This document shows, piece by piece, positions 21,781-33,850 of a DNA stretch of 64,000 nt. Both the position numbers and the translations under genes were made by a program. Source of the stretch: Asterias rubens (lineage: Eukaryota > Echinodermata > Asteroidea > Forcipulatida > Asteriidae); contig NC_047062.1 of NCBI RefSeq assembly GCF_902459465.1, positions 22,883,919 through 22,947,918 on the forward strand. The letters run 5' to 3'. The first letter of the stretch is position 1, and each line of letters begins with the position of its first letter. Below the pieces are notes generated by a model, which did not search any database, was not told the origin of the DNA, and was given only the letters and a program-made list of their open reading frames with translations.

Positions 21781-24700
21781 CCGTTTTTATACAGCGCTTT
21801 TCACACCCGGAGGGCGTCCCAAAGCGCTTCACATTATTACCCCTGGTCACTGGGCCTTAAATCACTCCTTAAACCATCTCAGCTCCCTGGGGAGTATACA
21901 GCCTGTGCAACATTAATATGCGCTACTCGGCTAAATCAATCACAAGAACCATCTCTGCCCTCACAGGTACCCATTTACCCCTGGGTGGAGAGAAGCAATT
22001 ATAGTCAAGTGTCTTGCTCAGGGACACAAGTGTCACGACCGGGATTCAAACCCACACTCTGCTGAACAGAAGCACCAGAGCTTGAGTTCGGTGCTCTTAT
22101 CCGCTCAGCCACGACACCTTACTTTGTTCTTCCACAAGGGAGGTTGAGTTGGCGAAGTGGTATCTTTCCTCGCCTTCCAACTCTACGATCCTGGTTCATA
22201 TTATGCCGGGGCACTTTATGGATTGGGTTTCAGTCCCTACCTGATTGCCTGGGTTTTCCATAGAATACCAAAATACAAACTAACCCAGACAAGGAACAAC
22301 TACTGCAACCAGTGATCCCATTTTTTGTGAAAACATAATTGGTTGGTTAAAAAAACCATTGTTACATCAGTAAAGAAAGATTTAATGAAGATATATGAAG
22401 ATGGCTAACCATTTATTTATGAATATAACTTGTTTTTAACCTTACACTAATGTGTCTTAAGCACTGTATACTTTTCCCCCGGCAAATCCCTCGGGTTGGG
22501 ATTCAAACCAACAACCTTTGCATTGCTAGAGCAGATGTCTAACCACAAGAGGCAGTAAGAATTCTATGTGTAAGCAGGCGTTACCGCAATGATTTTATAG
22601 ATGTTTAAGTGTAAAACCTACTATTGACCCATTTCACCTGACGTCATCATCAGGAAAATCTTGAATGCGCCATACTGGTGGGCAATTTCACTGTGCGTTT
22701 TCATATATCACTCTATGCATAGAGTATGCTGTGAAGTGCGCATTTTAGGCGATGCGGCGTTAATACACGTAAACCTAACTTGCCCACCAACATGGTGAGC
22801 GTGGCACCAGTCGACGCGTGTGACGCGCGTGCAAGGGGTCAATAGGGGAAAACAAATTATATTGCAAGACTAACATCTTATTAATACATTTATTTATATA
22901 TTTTTTTCAAAACTGAATTTCCCCATATATCACTGGATTTATTTAGACAGCCCTATACCTCGATCAGCATCATAGTACCGCAGCAGCAGAGACCCCAGGG
23001 TAGACTTCCCGGATCCACTGGAGCCAACTACAGCAGTAACAGACCCAGCAGGCACGGAGAGACTCAGATTGCTGAATATGGAGATGTCATCTCTCTGAGG
23101 GTAGGCAAAGTCAATCCCCTTAAAATCTAGCTGTCCTTGGAGGGTGGAGGCACTTGGAATAATACCATCTAGGAGGAAAGTTGGGGGAAGTGGGAGAGTT
23201 TAAGAAGGTGATTTGTAATTTCTTTGCACCATTTCTATTTTATACTTTATTTTAATGCAAGACTATGTTCAAGGTTCATTTACTTTTCACGGTATCAAAA
23301 AGCAAAAGGCAAGTCATTACAAATAGTTCACAACATAGGTTTGAGGAACTACAAGCAAAACAAATGTGATATTGCAGAGGCACTAAGGAGACACTGCAAA
23401 ACAAAAGTTCTATAAAACCTAAACCATGCTGCAATCACCCCTTTTCACAAACTCATCGACATGAAATGAAGGTTGCGAGGGCAAAGTAGACTGGCACCTT
23501 TTGGGGGGTGCAAGATTTACACTTCCTGATTACTGGTGGATTCACGGTAATTGTCAAAGACTTTTGCAGCATGATGGAGGCTAAATATGCCCCTCCCGAC
23601 TCTCACTGAGGTCTCCTTTACATTATTTGTCTTCACCTTTTAGAGGAATGGTCGGTGTCCTGTCGAGGATTTCCCAAAGCCGTGTACTGGCACCTAGACC
23701 CTTCATCAGCTCAGAGTAGAATGAACTGATTCCTGCAAAGAGAGAACAAACATTTCCATTGGAAAATAAAAAGGTAGTTTAACTGAAATCTCTCACACAT
23801 TCACTCTTGCTTTGCTGAGATATAGAACAAAGAGCCAATCCAATAGCTTCATTCCACGAACTGTATAACTTTGGAACTCCTTGCCAAGGTCCAATAGATA
23901 CAAATGAGATGGCGAACACCCATACCACCAGGGAGCTGAGATGGTTTAAGGAATGATTTAATGCCCAGTGACCAGAGGTAGTAATGTTGGAGCACCATGA
24001 GTGTCACTGCGTGACGGACCTGAGCGCTATATAAGAAGCCATTATTATTATTATACCCGATACGGAAGGTGTCCGGCATATTGGTACCGCTTGTTGACCA
24101 TCTCAGATCCCGTCTGGAGGTTGCACTACAAAAGCTTGCCCCCAAACCATGTAACATAGCAACACTGTCTAATCTAATTTGAGTGTTAACTTCTGACCAA
24201 TCAAGTCACTGAACCACAAATTATTCAAAATCTAACTCGCAAGTGGCTCATTTAAAATTACCTCCTACGGATATGCCGACGTATGCAGCGTATAGGAGAA
24301 ACGAGGACAGACTGCCCACTGTGATCTGAGCATCTTGCATCATGGATCCGCCATTGTACAACACAGCCAAGATGATGAAGTTGCTGGAAAGGCCCATCTG
24401 AAAGGGTCAAGGGTCATAGGTTATATGTCAGATATGTCCTCAATGGAAGACTTTGAGACACTTGGTAGTAGCAGACCAGCCTTGCTAAGAAATAGGATTC
24501 AAACTGCCTCTAGCTACCAGGCAAACTGTGGTTTACTGGCAAGACATCTACTCCTGTAATATGCCTGTGTTTTTTGTTCACAGGACTCTGGAAAGTATGA
24601 AGTATACAGGCATCATATTTGGTCCTTCGGAAAAAAAGTAGGAACATTTTTATAGGGCTGACCAACAAGTAGTGTAGGCTAGGACATTTCAGGCTACTTA

Positions 24701-27700
24701 ATCACATTTTAACCAAATTTTATGCAAGGGCAAAAGAATTGAGAAATCAAACTGAAGTAGGAAGAACACCATGGCCTGTCCTGCATTTGATTAATGTCAA
24801 ATCAATGTATTCAAAATGATGACAAATCTCTTACCGCAGCGTAGAATGCACCCCAGAGAAAGGACTCCCTGGTGGCAAGATTCAAGACGTTCTGCACGGC
24901 CACCGAGTAGGCCCTCTTCTCCCGGTCCTCTTGAGCGAATGCCCTCACAGTCCGAACGCTGCTGACCTTTTCTTCTGCAACCTGACGAGTCAAGAGAGAA
25001 GGTAGGGTTACTCTTAGACTGGTCCCCTGTCCTTATCCGCAAGGATAAGGACAGGTTTTGGTTAATGTGTACACATGTACATCAGATTTAACTGTGAATC
25101 TTATAAAGGCCATGTGAAATGATGCAAGGTCAAAGGTGCATATGTAAGTGGGCTCAACAGCAGAACTCTGGCATAATTCTGGCATAAAGTGTGAAGTCAT
25201 GTTCAGGCTAGGTTACTCTGGGACCTGGCATCTTCATGTATTTTGTTTCCAACATTGTTGGCCAATTCACGAGGACAATACTCACTTCAGTAGACTTGGC
25301 CAGGACATCCTGCTTTTGCTTGGAGACTGTGCGAAGAAATCTGCCATAAATGACTGCGACGACAGCCACAGGGGGCACAATGCTCAGGACAATGGTGGCA
25401 AGTTTAGCTGAGGAATAAAACTGGGGGGAATTTGAAAAATGACATCAGTGAATCTTACAGACTAGTTCTACAGAAGTAACAATGATTTAAGCAGCACCAA
25501 GGAGTATTTTAAAACAGAGAGTCAAATTTTACTATACACTGAAAAATTGTGTTTATTTTAGTTGCAGCATTTGAAATAAGCAACAATGGGATCTTCAGAT
25601 GTTATTTCCTTAAATTTGAACACCATGTAAATCTATTGTAAGTAAACAATCTGGACGCCCATGTATTTAAATTTCCAACAAATTTGACACCCTTTTACCA
25701 ATTTTTGTGGGTCACATGTTGGCAAAAATCCCCAGGGAGTGTGAGTTAATGTAAAAGATGGACATCCTGTATAGAATTGTTTTTTTTTTTTTTTTACTTT
25801 TTAAATACTTATACAACTTTAAAATTTAATCCAGTTTACCATCATGCCAACTCCCCCCATTGCTTGAGCCAACGCCCGCAGCCCGTCTGAGATGTTTGTT
25901 GTGACCGAGTTGCCGATAACAGTGGTGTCAGTGGACAGCCTATTCACCAACTCCCCCGTTCGAGTCTTGTCAAAGAAGGCAATGTCTTGCTTCATGATGG
26001 AGTTAAAGACAGACTCTCGTAGACGCTTGACAACGCGCTCACCTAAAAATAAAATAAAAGATATTCTTATCAAAATATGCCTGTGATTTTTTTCACAGAG
26101 CTCGGGAAAGTATTGAGTAATGAGTATACAGTACTTACTGGTTTACACACATCTGTTTTACATGGGTAAAACCAAAGTTAATTGTGGAGTCCTGCTATTG
26201 TTGTGCAGGCCTGTATGCTTCGTTTTTGAAGGGGCGGGGGCACCAAGGCATTTTCTCTTTGGCAAAGGGCACCCTATGAGGAAATTGTAAATTTTTGCTG
26301 GAGCATTTCAAGGGCACCAAGGCAATGGCAAGGGCAATGGAGGCAATCGCCTCCGTTGCCTCCGTGAAGTATCAGGCCTGGTTGTTATATTATTCCCTTT
26401 TTTGAAATAAAGTTCCCTGTGGAGTACCATTATAACAAAGACAACATTGTGAGGTAGCATTGTTCAATTGTTAAAAGTAAGTTGGCGTGTGCAAGTTAAG
26501 TACAAGGGCACAACTTCAATATAACCAGTCCCAACTTACAATATAACCAGTCCTAAGACAAGTAACTCGTCCTAACTCAAGATCAGACTAGTCTCTTTGT
26601 GAAATCCCCCTCCCCCGCCCCCCCCCCCCAAAAAAAAAAAAATAATAATAATTTTAAAACTATTCCATGGCTGCTGACCTGAAGTATACATCAAGTAAAC
26701 ACGTCCAAAGTTTGCGACAGCACCAAGTAAGAACACCACAGACAGGACACCACAGAGCTGGTTGAGATCAGCCATCATGTCCACATTCACACCCTCCGTG
26801 GATCCGTTGTATATGACATCAATGACCTTGCCCATGGCAAACGGGATGGCCATGGTTACACTGCTGGAGATGGCCAGCAAGCCAATGGCAACTGCCAACA
26901 GAAAAGGACACCAAATTTAATACAGAATTATGTATCACCAATTTCATAAAGCATGATGGCACCAAAAATTTGCTAAGCATATTAAGATCATGCTTAGCAG
27001 AAGCAGGTTACCAGCCAAAATACCATAAAGTTTAGATTGAGTGCAGCTGGTATCTAAGGAGAGTCTGGAATTAAATTCACAGCAAATTTGGACACACGTC
27101 TTCAAATATTTGTTTCTCCATCCCACACAAAACTCTTGAATGCTTGTTTTTCCTCCATCAATGTTTACTGCCACCCCCCCCCCCCACTGTTAAAAGTACC
27201 ACAACCTTATTACCATAATCTATATTGATCTGTTGCTACTGAACCTGTTAAAATTAGCTTGTGTGCATTCTAACAAGGATACAGTACAGATATTTACCCT
27301 TCACAGGAAAATCACATTTGACACTTAAACAAGGGGAAGGGGAGCAGCTGGACACAGCACCTTTTTTCTTTCTTTTTCTTCTTGGTCCACTATTGATCTT
27401 GACCTTTTTAGGACACTTACACTTCTCAAACAGACAGGCCAAGAAATATAAACTCAAATTATTACCAGTTAATCTTGATGTCTCAGGCTTAGCTAGCGAC
27501 ATCAATCTGGACATCTCTGATACTTTAGGCACAATGGTTTTAGTAGAAGCTACCGTCTTATCATCCTCCTTGGCTGGAACGGGTTCTGTTGAGTATGTCC
27601 TCCACATGCCTAGGCATGGCGTCAGGGGGTAAGTAGAGCGGCCCCTAAACCAGGAGCCAGAAGCCTTGACCCCTGCCATCCCGGACCGGCCCAGAGGTAG

Positions 27701-27961
27701 ATGTTTAGTTCTGTGAGACACCTTGGATGCCTTCACAGTTGATACAGATCTGGAGAGCATTCTCATAGAGGATGAAAACAACTGTCTTGAAGATGATGTG
27801 TTCTGGACTCCACTTCTTGGTTTTGTGATGCAGCATTTTGTGGTATGGGAGCATCTCATCAGCAGATGAGACGCTCTGACTGATGTTCGTATCATTTTGT
27901 GGCTCAGAGTGCAGAGCTGAATGACAGCAATTTCAAATCGGTTCTTCAACACTCCTCCCAT
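19343..27961 (-). CDS. ABCB10: ABCB10-like mitochondrial ABC half-transporter, complete
   Basis: Twelve exons on the - strand: 27961-27466, 26891-26679, 26042-25840, 25420-25286, 24981-24835, 24397-24262, 23732-23637, 23168-22959, 21687-21608, 21055-20875, 20423-20345 and 19571-19343. They sum to 2205 bases (734 residues plus stop), very near human ABCB10. Residues 1-135 are Ser/Arg/Lys-rich and poor in acidic residues, as in a mitochondrial presequence. The membrane domain spans about 150-445 ([39 protein letters not shown]). The ATPase has Walker [10 protein letters not shown] (524-532), Q-loop Q572, signature SGGQKQR (632-638), Walker B ILLLDE (651-656), D-loop SALD and H-loop H687. All catalytic residues are present, so it should be functional. 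ABCB10 acts as a dimer in the inner mitochondrial membrane in haem and redox physiology. The gene converges on the death-domain gene. Confidence 0.95.
20505..20808 (-). mobile_element. SINE A-type copy, antisense, internally deleted
   Basis: On the - strand it begins GTGTCGTGGCTGAGC and contains box B-like GTGTGGGTTGGAGTC and GACACTTGTGTC, then the GGGTTCCCCC block of SINE A. It lies in the intron between ABCB10-like exons 10 and 11. Confidence 0.7.
21324..21510. repeat. CTTAAGCA/TGCTAAGCA repeat
   Basis: It starts GGGCCCAATTTCATAGAGCT, contains TTTCTGCTAAGCAGAAATG and CAGGATACCAGTCACAAA, and closely matches 14590-14735. It is intronic in the ABCB10-like gene. Confidence 0.6.
21744..22120 (-). 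mobile_element. SINE B, full-length antisense copy
   Basis: An (AAT)n tract at 21747-21779 is followed by CCCGTTTTTATACAGCGC and, at the far end, the reverse complement of the tRNA-like GTGTCGTGGCTGAGCGG head (about 22103-22120). It is nearly the same as 7551-7914. Confidence 0.85.
22440..22570 (-). repeat. SINE C (tRNA-like) copy
   Basis: It shares GCACTGTATACT, TTTCCC and a GATTCAAACC box B relic with 48660-48815. Read on the - strand, the TCTTGTGGTTAGAC box A-like segment comes first. It lies in the intron between ABCB10-like exons 8 and 9. Confidence 0.55.
23850..24055 (+). repeat. SINE B tail fragment
   Basis: It contains GGGAGCTGAGATGGTTTAAG and GCCCAGTGACCAG, followed by AAGAAGCCATTATTATTATT, matching the 3' part of SINE B (62520-62637). 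The tRNA-like head is absent. It is intronic in the ABCB10-like gene. Confidence 0.65.
24545..24610 (+). repeat. SINE C tail fragment
   Basis: A CCTGTG-T-rich-CACAGG mini-inverted repeat is followed by GGAAAGTATGAAGTATACAGG, as in the reverse of 48680-48740. It is short and intronic. Confidence 0.45.
26075..26140 (+). repeat. SINE C tail fragment
   Basis: It has the same layout as 24545-24610 (ATATGCCTGTG, T tract, CACAG, GGGAAAGTATTGAG, GTATACAGT). It lies just upstream, in transcript order, of ABCB10-like exon 3. Confidence 0.45.
26205..26385. mobile_element. CAGGCCTG-ended MITE
   Basis: It starts GCAGGCCTGTATGCTTC and ends GAAGTATCAGGCCTG, an inverted pair. The body is repetitive (AGGGCACC..., GGAGCATTTCAAGGGCACCA) with an AGGCAATCGCCTCCG hairpin. 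A second complete copy lies at 61165-61315, with fragments at 12184, 48168 and 50580. Confidence 0.7.
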
Positions 27962-28874
27962 AGAGAAACAGTCAACTAATGACTATCATCTGCTCTCCTG
28001 TTAATTTTGTTTCCTTCAGGATAAAGTTTAAAAAATGAGGAGTATTATTGTTATTTAAATTCCTCAAATCATCGTTAGTACTGAAAAAAATAAAGTCAAA
28101 TCATTCAACCATCAGGGTTTATAAGTCTATTTCATACAAAAGAGACTACTTGATTTTGGATCAACATCGGAGGAAGGAAGAACCAGTCAACAGGGGGGCT
28201 TTTCACTAAAATGCTGCCTGCTTCGCGTCTGCGCCCTGTGCATGCTGGATACCCACCAGATGGAGTTTACACAGTAGCACAGATACACAAATCAAGTTCA
28301 TTGCTCTACTAATAATGATCAAATTCAAACAATAAGAGGAAGTAACTTTTGGCACTTTTTGGTGTAGGCAAAAGAAAACTGATACTGATTGCTACTGCTA
28401 CTTGCTAGATCAGTAGATGCAAGTTAGGAAGGTCATATGTGTTGGGCAGCTCGGACACCCAGCAGGGTAATTGGGTTATTACTTATTTATACGTACGGAC
28501 ACCACCTTGGATCTACACTCTCTCTCCCAAACACATCGACTTCGTTTTGTTTACATTCTCTCACCTCAGCTCAGTCCTAAAAAACCGCCGAGTCATTCTT
28601 CTGTTCTGGGGCGGGACGAAGGTCGGTCGCTTGTGGTACGTTCTTCTTGCAGAGGATGGAACTGTGATCATTCCCTGCCGGTGGATTTGGAGACATTAAA
28701 CCATGACCTACTGAGCACTGGTAACGGTTACATAAGCCATCCCATTAAAATGTGTTTCATCATTCACCGTCAATCAGTATCACAACAACAGCTAGCTGAT
28801 TATAACGCACAGTACAAATGGCATCTAGTTTTGTGCAGGACGTGTGTTTATTTTGTATCTACCGTTAAAGTCGT

Positions 28875-28885
28875 ATAGCGCCACC
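28875..28885 (-). promoter_or_regulatory. GGTGGCGCTAT motif, CTCF-like core
   Basis: Read on the - strand, GGTGGCGCTAT resembles the conserved core of animal CTCF sites. It lies about 0.9 kb upstream of the ABCB10-like start codon. Two similar motifs precede the SAM gene at 58.7 kb. Binding is not shown. Confidence 0.25.
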
Positions 28886-28998
28886 AATTGGCAAAAACTC
28901 TTCCCTTTTGGAAGGCACTAAATACTAAAGTCCACAGCGGTTCGGCCCATCGGAGAATACCCGAGCGAGAATGACCTTATGACGTCATTTTGCATATG

Positions 28999-29176
28999 CT
29001 TGCATCTTTTAGACATGAAAATACAACCAGGCCCTAGTGGTTAGTCTACTCTTATGTAACAACTCCCCAAACCTGCTGCTACAAATGTACTTGAATAAAG
29101 AGGTCTGAAGCAGTACTTGCATCTTTTAAACACGAAATCATTAACAACCAGGTCCTAGTGGTTAGTCCACTCTTAT
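28999..29176. repeat. 117-bp tandem duplication, second unit interrupted by a LINE
   Basis: CTTGCATCTTTTAGACATGA at 28999 recurs with changes at 29116; both units continue CCTAGTGGTTAGT and CTCTTAT. The second unit stops at 29176 and resumes at 32061 (TTATGTAACAACTCCCC), after the LINE. Confidence 0.75.
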
Positions 29177-32060
29177 TTTTGGGATGATCTCAACGCCGTG
29201 GTCTCAAGAATGGATCACTTTCTTCCCAAATTTGACTGTATTATTTTCATGGGAGATTTCAACATTGACTGTAATCCTGCGGTAGCCGACTCCCCGAACC
29301 GTTCTCGTTTGTTTGAACTTGCCGACTCGTTGAACCTATTTCAGCTTGTCACCGACATCACTCATCCCCCTTGTAGTGATGATACCATTTCTTCTGGGTC
29401 CACTATCGACTTGGTCTTCAGTAGTTCTCCACATAACTTTGTATTCGTTGAGACTGTTCCCAACCCTGTTACCAGCGATCACCTTGCCGTTCAGTTCGTC
29501 ACTCGTCTGAACACTTCTCCTCCGCATCTCTCTGTTGTTAGACAGTTTTTGTCTTACAATCCTGATTCTATCTCTCATCTCAACGCTCTCCTCCACTATG
29601 CACCCTGGGATCTTGTTTTTGACAAAGATGACATCAACTCTTCATGGGAAGGTGTTTTGGATCTGATTAATGCTGCTGTCAAAGACGCCATTCCTGGTTC
29701 TAGGAAGCGGACAAGGAAAAGAAACAATTCTCCATTGGTTGATGCTGACCTGAAACATTTGTGCTCTGTATAAGCGTAAACTGTTTTCCAAGGCTAAGCG
29801 CTCTGGATCTCTTGTTGATTGGAACACTTACAAACTTGTACGTAATCAGCTAAAATATTGCTCCCGCACGGCTTATAAACACTTTGTTGATAACATGTTT
29901 TCATCTAAGGATAACAAAAAACGGTTTTGGTCCTTTGTTCGTAGTAGAAAACGATCACCTTATACCCCATTGTCTTTTAAACATGGAGCCCAAACACTAG
30001 TCAACCCCCATGAAATAGCTTGTGCTTTTAATACTTATTTTGCTTCAGTTTTTTCTGCTGATGTCCCCGTTTGTCAAGACCCTCCCACATGTGACTTTCC
30101 CATTCCAGCTCTGTCTAGTATTAACTTCTCAGTTGATGATATTCAGCGTACCTTATCTTCCTTACCTCTGGGGAAGGCTCCTGGGCCAGATGGAATCAAC
30201 GCTAAATTCTTGCGTAACACAGTTTCTACAATCTCTCCGGTTCTCTGTAGAATCTTCAATGATTCCATTGCCTGTGGACGCCTTCCCCGTGGTTGGAAGC
30301 TTGCCAACATCACCCCTGTGTTTAAGTCTGGTGACCGTTCCCTTCTTAGCAACTATAGGCCTATTGCTCTCACTTCTCTCGTTAGCAAGATCATGGAGAG
30401 ACTGTTAGCTAATGCTGTTAAAGATCATTTAAATTCTAATTGTTTACTGTCTGATAAGCAGCATGGTTTTGTTCCTTACAAATCTTCTGTCACCCAACTT
30501 ATGAATGTGTATCATTCATGGGCTACAACTTTAGATAAGCGTAGTCCCCCAAGGATTGATGCAGTTTTCTTGGATATGAGCAAAGCCTTTGATCGTATGC
30601 CCCAACATATACTTGTTCGTAAACTTGCCAGTAACTTTAACATCCGTGGATCTCTCTGGAGCTGGATAAAAGATTTTCTGGTTGATCGTCAACAAAGAGT
30701 CACATTTGTTGGTATGAACTCCTCATGGTCCGTAGTTAGCTCTGGTGTTCCTCAAGGAAGTGTTCTTGGGCCTCTGTTATTCAATTTATTCATCAATGAT
30801 CTTACAACCTCAGTTCTAACTGTGTTCTTTTCGCTGATGATGTATTAATTTATCGTCCAATCCGTTCCTGTTTAGATGTAAGTTCCCTCCAGCATGACCT
30901 CGATGAGCTAAGCACTTGGAGTGTTTCCAATGGTATGACGTTCAACCCTACAAAGTCCAAAATCATGCATATTTCCCGTAAACACTCTCTCGACCCCCCT
31001 GTTTACACTCTTTCAGGTTATCCTGTGCAACCCACATCTTCTGTCAAATACCTTGGAGTCACTCTGAATGCTCAGCTCTCTTGGAATAACCATGTAAAAA
31101 ATGTTGTTTCAAGTGCCAATAGAACATTGGGCCTCATTAAGACCATTGCTTTCAATTCTTCTGTTTCAGCTAAGTTCTGTCTTTATAAATCCCTAGTTCT
31201 CCCAATTTTAGAATATGGCATGCCAGCTTGGCTCCCTCATACATCTCTCCAGACTCAGGCCCTCGAACGGGTACAAAAACGTGCTACTCGGTTTATTCTT
31301 GGGCAGAGGATGGGTGAGATGTCCTACCCCGATAGACTTAAGTCCCTCAACTGGTCGTCTCTGTCAATTCGTCGTAATTTTTCTGTTTTGTATTTTATCA
31401 TTAAGTGTAAGTTTAACCTTATTCACTGCGATGTGGCAGACATCATTTCTGTCAACCATAGATATCCTAATGTTCTCACCTTCAAACACCTGTATGCTAG
31501 AACCGATGCTCTGCACTTATCTGCTCCTCATCTTTTTCCCAGACTTTGGTCTAGTTTGCCAGAAAACATTCGTATTTCACTACTGCTCTTGCCCTTCCAC
31601 AGCTTTCTCAAATCAATGAGATTTTCTGTCTGTCAACCTCATGAATCTACTGAATAGTAGCTTTAGCCCTATCACTTGTGCAATATTTTAAGTCGTTTTA
31701 ATTTATCTACAAGTTTAGGTTTTATTTATTTATTTATTTCCCTTTATTGTTTATCCTTACCCCATCTGTTATTTTTACTTATTTATTTATTTTTAATCTA
31801 ATTCATTTTTTATTCTTAATATATATTTAGCATTTTCTATTGATTTTTAATGTTCTGCTTTTATTATTGCTTTGTGTACTATATTATGTTAAATCTATAT
31901 TAATTTTATTGTGTACCCCAGATGTGGGGCAACAGATCTACGGATCATAGTATGTATTTGCTTTTGTTGTCCCTTGCCCATCTTGGGGTATAATGTTGTC
32001 AATGTATTTTGTTTTGTACTGTTATGGCGAATAAAATAATAATAATAATAATAATAATAA
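29177..32060 (+). mobile_element. 5'-truncated non-LTR retrotransposon (jockey/CR1 group)
   Basis: The insertion begins at about 29177 in the middle of the endonuclease region and ends in an (AATA/AAT)n tail at 32034-32060. Flanking genomic sequence is continuous across it when compared with the neighbouring duplicate, with at most a 4-base TTAT repeated at both ends (29173-29176 and 32061-32064). The 3' UTR is about 380 bases and AT-rich. Missing 5' sequence and two frame breaks mean it is not autonomous. Confidence 0.9.
29198..31657 (+). pseudogene. Endonuclease/reverse transcriptase ORF, frameshifted
   Basis: Three frame segments are visible. 29198-29773 is the C-terminal half of an apurinic endonuclease (FMGDFNID and TSDHLAVQF motifs). 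A shift near 29765 leads to the RT, about 29776-30848 (GKAPGPDGIN; YRPIALTS; VFLDMSKAFDR; SSGVPQGSVLGPLLF). A second shift at about 30825-30845 falls exactly at the catalytic FADD box, so the box lies out of frame with the upstream RT. 30849-31657 carries the thumb and C-terminal region (FNPTKSKIMH; KYLGVTL; ALERVQKRATRFI). The clade is probably CR1/jockey-like; I cannot place it more exactly. Confidence 0.9.
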
Positions 32061-32517
32061 TTATGTAACAACTCCCCAAACCGGCTGCGTGGGGGATCGT
32101 CGCGAACCGTGCCGGAATGTTCCGAGAGCACACGAAAAGTTCCGAACCGCTGTAGAGGTTAGTTTGCCGTGTACCCCGCCCACAGTGAGAGGAGCTCACA
32201 CAGGCAATGATATCTGAGCCCTCAAAAACTGTCGAAACTCGTTTTTTTTATTTGTTTGAACGTTTACAAATCATCAACCGTAAAAAACGGGACATGTTTT
32301 CATCATATATGCATGCAAAGTAAGTTAAAAGGTAAATGAATCTTTCTCACGTTTCGGACCCCTTTCACTTTCCACAATATTTAATTAAGTTAAATACAAT
32401 TGCACAGTTTGTTTATGTTTCCTTTATGCATTTAATAAATTAATAAACATTTCTTTTCAACAATCTGACATGATATTTTACGGAAAGTCTTTGGTATTCA
32501 AGTCTTGAAAAGTAGCA

Positions 32518-32909
32518 TTAAAGTCAGTGGACACTATTGGTAATAATTGTCAAGACCAGTCTTCTCACTTGGTGTATATCAACCTACTCATAAAATAACT
32601 AACCTGTGCAAATTTGAGCGTGATTGGTCGTCGGAGTTGCGAGATAACTATGAAAGAGAAAAAACCCTTGTCACACGAAGTTGTGTGCTTTTATATAGAT
32701 GCTTGATTTCGAGACCTCAAATTCTAAACTTGAGGTCTCGAAATCAAATTCGTGGAAAATTACTTCTTTCTCAAAAACTATGTCACTTCAGAGGGAGCCG
32801 TTTCTCACAATGTTTTATACTATCAACTTCTCCCCATTACCCGTTACCAAGTGAGGTTTTATGCTGATAATTATTTGGAGTAATTACCATAAGTGTCCAC
32901 TGCCTTTAA
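32518..32909. mobile_element. TTAA MITE family 1, copy c
   Basis: It runs TTAA to TTAA with inverted AAGTCAGTGGACACTATTGG and AGTGTCCACTGCCTTTAA ends. The centre holds the family's hairpin of GAGACCTCAA and TTGAGGTCTC arms. Confidence 0.85.
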
Positions 32910-33142
32910 GAATGTCTGTCGATTTCTATGGCTATGGAAACAGAATGTCATCTTGAAAATAATAACGTACAGGCAGAATTAATCATTCTTACCAGCAACT
33001 TTTATTTTTCCAAAGAAAAATATACAATCAACTCACAAAAACTCGCAGTGTGAAACGAGATGAAACGTATTTTGTTTGTCATTTTTAATATCGTCTGCTT
33101 AATTATAATTATAATATTGTATTATTAATCAATTACTCCAAG

Positions 33143-33345
33143 TTAAATGAACACGTTGCCTTGGATCGGACGAGTTGGTCTATAAAAAGCGTTTGTAACC
33201 GTTTTTTATAAAATGCATATGGTTGGAAAGATGTTTTAAAATTAGAATACAATAATCCACACAAGTTAGCCTCGAAATTGCGTGGTTTTCCTTTTACTGT
33301 GCGAACTAACACGGCCGATCCAAAGCAACGATATCTAGAACCAAT
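33143..33345. mobile_element. TTAA MITE family 3, half copy
   Basis: It starts TTAAATGAACACGTTGCC and matches the left half of 53754-54138 (GACGAGTTGGTCTATAAAAA; GGTTTTCCTTTTAC), ending near GGCCGATCCAAAGCAACG. Confidence 0.75.
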
Positions 33346-33634
33346 TGAATGCAGATTCTATCCTGTTTGCTAAATGTGTGCATTACCAAAACAAAATTGA
33401 CCAATAGTACAACATGCACCACTGTAATATAAACGACAAAATTGCCGAAATCGAGGCGCCAACACATAAAATAAGAAAAACACCTGAGCGTTCAATATTC
33501 TTGCGTCAAATTCACCTGTCCATGCATTATTATGAACCTTTGGCAACTTATCTATAATGCAGTGTAATGATTACACTTTGTTCCCTCTTTATTTATATCT
33601 AATACACAGCGATTGAACGTGGCTGAGTAAGTTC

Positions 33635-33850
33635 TAAACAGTTTTGGTTTGAACAAAGAAACATTGACTGGACGGGGACTTGAACCACAGACCTCCTACA
33701 TGGCTTCTGACTGGCACCTCCAAACAAAGAAATTGACTAATAGTGAGAGCGTCAATATAGGGCTGGGAAACTCAGTAGGGCGCTGCTACGTCAATCCATA
33801 GATCGTTGATTCAAGTCCCGTTCCAGTCAACCTTTCTTTGTTCAAACTTA
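33635..33850. repeat. Inverted tRNA-like repeat
   Basis: The left end (GTTTGAACAAAGAAACATTG, then a GGGACTTGAACCA box B relic) and right end (TTCAAGTCCCGTTCCAGTC, then TTTCTTTGTTCAAAC) are inverted copies about 40 bases long. Each carries a tRNA T-arm-like segment related to the 319-bp repeat at 48991. Confidence 0.65.

Noticed and set aside
27179-27187. Poly-C tracts (also 3081-3096, 26610-26630 and 39842-39858) as functional elements
   Set aside because: Simple homopolymer tracts without further context.
28439-28878. Overlapping + strand frames of 86 and 135 codons upstream of the ABCB10-like gene
   Set aside because: No recognisable domain, no conserved splice pattern; composition like flanking DNA.
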